From Nereida sp. MMG025 (GTDB lineage: Bacteria > Pseudomonadota > Alphaproteobacteria > Rhodobacterales > Rhodobacteraceae): DNA of 64,000 nt. The DNA lies in contig NZ_JAKFZN010000002.1 of assembly GCF_021654165.1 (NCBI RefSeq), positions 549,001 through 613,000 on the forward strand, in the 5' to 3' direction. The notes below the pieces were generated by a model, which did no database searches, was not told where the DNA came from, and saw only the letters and a list, made by a program, of their open reading frames with translations. Positions 61,413 through 64,000 of this stretch are shown one piece after another. Numbering within the stretch: the first letter of the stretch is position 1; each line of letters opens with the position of its first letter. The position numbers and the translations under genes were made by a program.

Positions 61413-61606
61413 AGTGATGCACGGCTGGTCTCCTGGCTTGCGGATCATAGCCTGCGCCGCCTTCCCAAACCCGACGGGTCCAGTGGCATCTGGCGCATGC
61501 GATCCGCTTACAGTCGCGGGGGCGGCTGTGGTTGCGGGCCCCGATTGGGTCGTCCCATCCCACATTCCCATTTGAGCCCCTACGCTTTGCGTTTCGTCGG
61601 GGCACC
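61413..61606 (-). promoter_or_regulatory. cobalamin (AdoCbl) riboswitch
   Basis: On the minus strand the segment starts with GGTGCC, continues through a GGGAAT-type element, GCGACTGTAAGCGG and CCACTGG, then GGGAAGGCGG, GATCCGCAAGCC, and ends with the B12 box AGCCAGGAGACC-A-GCC (61438-61423). These are the core elements of the cobalamin riboswitch in the right order. It precedes the CbiM-like permease, cobW, GNAT and cobN genes, which would be turned down when cobalamin is plentiful. The 230 bases between it and smc should hold the promoters of both units; no gene was recognised there. Confidence 0.92.
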
Positions 61607-61838
61607 ATGCCTGTTTGTTGTGGCTGCACGGGCCGCATCTGGCAAGGCTGAATCCGACATCACAAAGCCAAACCGCGGCCCAGACCCCTGTCAAAGCCAA
61701 TCCAAAGGCTGCGATGCCCCAATATATTGTGGATAACTGCGCCGATTTTGCCAGATGCGGTGCCAAACCGTTGACTCGCGCCATATTGCTGCGGTCCACT
61801 AGCTGCCAAATAGGAATCAACCGCGTCAGGAGCCGCCT

Positions 61839-64000
61839 TTGCGTTTTTCCCGCCTCCGTCTGAATGGCTTCAAAAGCTTCGTGGACCCCACCGATCTTGT
61901 GATCGCGGATGGGCTGACAGGCGTTGTGGGGCCAAACGGCTGCGGTAAATCCAACCTGCTTGAGGCCCTGCGGTGGGTCATGGGTGAAAACCGCCCCACC
62001 GCCATGCGCGGCGGCGGCATGGAAGACGTGATCTTTGCAGGCGCCGCCACGCGCCCCGCCCGTAACTTTGCCGAAGTCAGCCTGATCATCGACAATGCCG
62101 AACGGCTTGCGCCCTCTGGTTTTAATGACAACGACCAGTTGGAAATCATCCGCCGCATCACCCGCGACGTGGGCAGCGCCTACAAAGCCAACACCAAGGA
62201 CGTGCGCGCCCGCGACATCCAGATGCTCTTTGCCGATGCCTCTACTGGCGCGCACTCTCCCGCGCTCGTGCGTCAGGGCCAGATCAGCGAGTTGATCAAC
62301 GCCAAACCCAAGGCCCGCCGCCGTGTTCTCGAAGAAGCCGCTGGCATCAGCGGCCTCTATCAGCGCCGCCATGAAGCCGAGTTGAAACTGAAAGGTGCGG
62401 AAACCAATCTGGCCCGCGTCGATGATGTGATCGAACAGCTTGCGGCACAGCTGGCGCAACTTGCACGCCAAGCACGTCAGGCCGCGCGCTACCGCGAAAT
62501 CGGTGCCTCGCTGCGTGCTGCCGAAGGGCTGCTTCTCTACCGTCGCTGGCGCGAAGCCGAAGACGCCCGCGCCACCACCGCCAATGAATTGACAGAACGC
62601 ACCAAAGCCGCTGCCGCCTCTGAAACGGCCGCACGCCAAGCGGCCAAACTGCGCCTCACAGCCGATGAAGCCCTGCCGCCCAAGCGCGAGGAAGAAGCCG
62701 TTGCCGCCGCCATCCTGCAACGCCTGCAAGTCCAGCGTGACACGCTGAAGGATCAGGAAAACCGCGCCGCCGAACGTATCGAAACACTGACCAATCGCAT
62801 CGCCCAACTGGCGCGCGACATTGACCGCGAAAGCGGCTTGAACAAAGACGCCACCCAAACCATTGAACGCCTTGACTGGGAAGCGGCCGAAATCGCAAAG
62901 GCCGCCGATGGCCATGACGGCCGTCTGGCCGCCGCCGCCGATGCCTCTGGCGATGCGGCCCAAATCCTGCAAGACCGCGAAGCCGCGCTGACCCAAATGA
63001 CAGAAGACGTCGCCCGCCTGTCGGCGCGTCACCAATCCGCCCACCGCCTGTTGGATGACAGCCGCAAAACCCTCGAGAAAAACGAAGCCGAGACCGCCAA
63101 ATCACAAGAGGCGATGCAAGCCGCCGATGCCGCGCTGACCCGTGCGAAAACCGATTTTACCATCGCCGAAGCCGAAGCCGAAACGGCCACCAAGACCGCC
63201 GCCAAAGCGGAAGAGGTTTTGGCAGAAACCGAAGCCGCCCGCACCGAAACCCAAGCGCTTGAATCCGATGCCCGCGCTGCTCTGTCCGAAGCTGATGGCG
63301 AGGTCAGTGCCCTGCGCGCCGAAGTGAACGCCTTGGGCAAACTTCTGGGCCGCGACACCGCCGAAAGCGGACAAATCATGGATGCGCTGACCGTTGCGTC
63401 AGGCTTTGAAAAAGCCATCGGCGCAGCGTTGGCCGATGATCTCAAAGCACCCATGGTCGGCAATGATGATCCCTCGGGGTGGGCCGTTTTGCCCGCTTAT
63501 GATCAGGCCCAACGCTTGCCCGATGGGGCCACGCCATTGGCCGATCACGTGCAGGTGCCAGACGCGCTTGGCCGCCGCATCAGTCAGGTGGGTCTTGTGG
63601 ATGCGGACCGCGGCGCGCTTTTGCAACCGCTCCTGAAACCGGGTCAGCGCCTTGTCAGCACCGATGGCGATTTGTGGCGGTGGGATGGCTTTCGCGCCGC
63701 GGCCGAAGATGCGCCCTCCGCCGCCGCCCTGCGCCTGCAACAGCTCAACCGCCTCGAAGAGCTCAAGCGCGAGATGAACGAAGCCGAAGCCCGCGCCGAT
63801 GGCGCGCGCGCTGCACATACCACGCTGCAAACCCGCCTGCGCGACCTGTCCGAGGCCGACCGCACCGCCCGCGAAGCGCGTCGCAACGCCGACCGCGCCG
63901 TGACCGAAGCCAACCGCAAACTGTCGCGCGCTGAAGCCGATCAATCCATCGCGGCAGGCAAACTTGAAAGCCTTGGGCTGGCCGTCAAACGGTTCGAAGA
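61839..64000 (+). CDS. smc: chromosome segregation protein SMC, 3' end outside window
   Basis: SMC compacts and separates chromosomes with the ScpAB proteins. About 720 residues are visible. The N-terminal head has RLRLNGFKSFVDPTDLVI and Walker A GPNGCGKSN (about 32-40), then QGQISELINAKP and the long Ala/Glu-rich coiled coil from about 165 to 500. The hinge domain is at about 510-620 (ASGFEKAIGAALADDL, GWAVLPAYDQAQRLPDGATPL), after which the second coil begins. TTG 61839 is the start: AGGAG lies six bases upstream and no ATG fits. The C-terminal half continues past the window. Confidence 0.95.
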   Translation, partial: MRFSRLRLNGFKSFVDPTDLVIADGLTGVVGPNGCGKSNLLEALRWVMGENRPTAMRGGGMEDVIFAGAATRPARNFAEVSLIIDNAERLAPSGFNDNDQLEIIRRITRDVGSAYKANTKDVRARDIQMLFADASTGAHSPALVRQGQISELINAKPKARRRVLEEAAGISGLYQRRHEAELKLKGAETNLARVDDVIEQLAAQLAQLARQARQAARYREIGASLRAAEGLLLYRRWREAEDARATTANELTERTKAAAASETAARQAAKLRLTADEALPPKREEEAVAAAILQRLQVQRDTLKDQENRAAERIETLTNRIAQLARDIDRESGLNKDATQTIERLDWEAAEIAKAADGHDGRLAAAADASGDAAQILQDREAALTQMTEDVARLSARHQSAHRLLDDSRKTLEKNEAETAKSQEAMQAADAALTRAKTDFTIAEAEAETATKTAAKAEEVLAETEAARTETQALESDARAALSEADGEVSALRAEVNALGKLLGRDTAESGQIMDALTVASGFEKAIGAALADDLKAPMVGNDDPSGWAVLPAYDQAQRLPDGATPLADHVQVPDALGRRISQVGLVDADRGALLQPLLKPGQRLVSTDGDLWRWDGFRAAAEDAPSAAALRLQQLNRLEELKREMNEAEARADGARAAHTTLQTRLRDLSEADRTAREARRNADRAVTEANRKLSRAEADQSIAAGKLESLGLAVKRFE

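Noticed and set aside
61344-61784. A minus-strand frame starting ATG 61784 with a transmembrane-like stretch before the cobalamin riboswitch.
   Set aside because: After about 55 residues it runs through the whole riboswitch and into the permease leader. No ribosome-binding site and the coding look stops early, so it is treated as chance.
61784-63044. A long minus-strand open frame, rich in Gly and Phe, opposite smc.
   Set aside because: It mirrors the Ala/Glu-rich coiled coil of smc, whose plus-strand frame has a proper start, Walker A motif and hinge.
1-64000. Search by eye for CRISPR arrays, rRNA, transposases, phage and toxin-antitoxin genes.
   Set aside because: None seen. The only regularly spaced repeats are two-unit elements, not arrays with unique spacers.

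Overview
The window is a chromosomal segment of a Rhodobacterales alphaproteobacterium of the Roseobacter group. Evidence: G+C near 60% by eye; an RpoE-ChrR pair whose zinc ligands sit at the Rhodobacter sphaeroides positions; the conserved block rsmB, heparinase-like gene, purH, lspA, bamF and two M16 peptidases; a Cys-poor L36; and a cobN/cobW/bluB/cobO aerobic cobalamin gene set. No phage, transposon, CRISPR or secretion system was seen. The one gene that looks recently acquired is an A+T-richer HNH nuclease gene at 32754-33668.

Layout. 1-13.9 kb: lysine biosynthesis (dapB, cut by the window edge), an SdhAF4-like factor, rsmB, a heparinase II/III-like gene, purH, envelope genes (lspA, bamF, M16 pair), mutL-rmuC and a GNAT gene. 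13.9-20.4 kb: the singlet-oxygen regulon. chrR and rpoE face a five-gene operon (FAD oxidoreductase, DUF1365, MFS, DUF3833, SDR); both sides carry the same TGATCC-N18-TA promoter. 20.4-32.8 kb: a histidine phosphatase, a stand-alone formate dehydrogenase alpha subunit, and a complete branched-chain-type ABC importer (livG, livH, a small membrane protein, livM, binding protein, livF) bracketed by two AMP-forming acyl-CoA ligase genes. 32.8-38.4 kb: HNH nuclease, CcdA plus periplasmic thioredoxin, an Lrp regulator divergent from arginase and ornithine cyclodeaminase (arginine to proline), a ceramidase-like membrane protein, rpmJ and tRNA-Val(GAC). 38.5-51.5 kb: metabolic and housekeeping genes (N-formylglutamate amidohydrolase, aromatic aminotransferase, sulfurtransferase, smpB, LysR with a 52-aa gene, dapA, slt, DMT exporter, mnmD divergent from a FAD oxidoreductase, VOC, FMN reductase, TPP enzyme). 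51.5-61.6 kb: the cobalamin region (two tandem Lin0512 genes, bluB, cobO, lrgBA, cobN, GNAT, cobW, CbiM-like permease) headed by a cobalamin riboswitch. 61.8-64 kb: the 5' part of smc, leaving the window.

The most unusual items are: a three-copy intergenic repeat, each copy made of two 17-nt units GTATGGC-N3-GCGTC-W-G at an exact 23-nt period; the paired RpoE promoters; a 12-bp perfect hairpin that contains the mutL start codon; the ABC importer with two ligases and an extra small membrane protein; tandem Lin0512 genes translationally coupled to bluB; and a split, divergently arranged MnmC-like pair. All functional statements come from reading motifs and recalled family knowledge; no database search was run.
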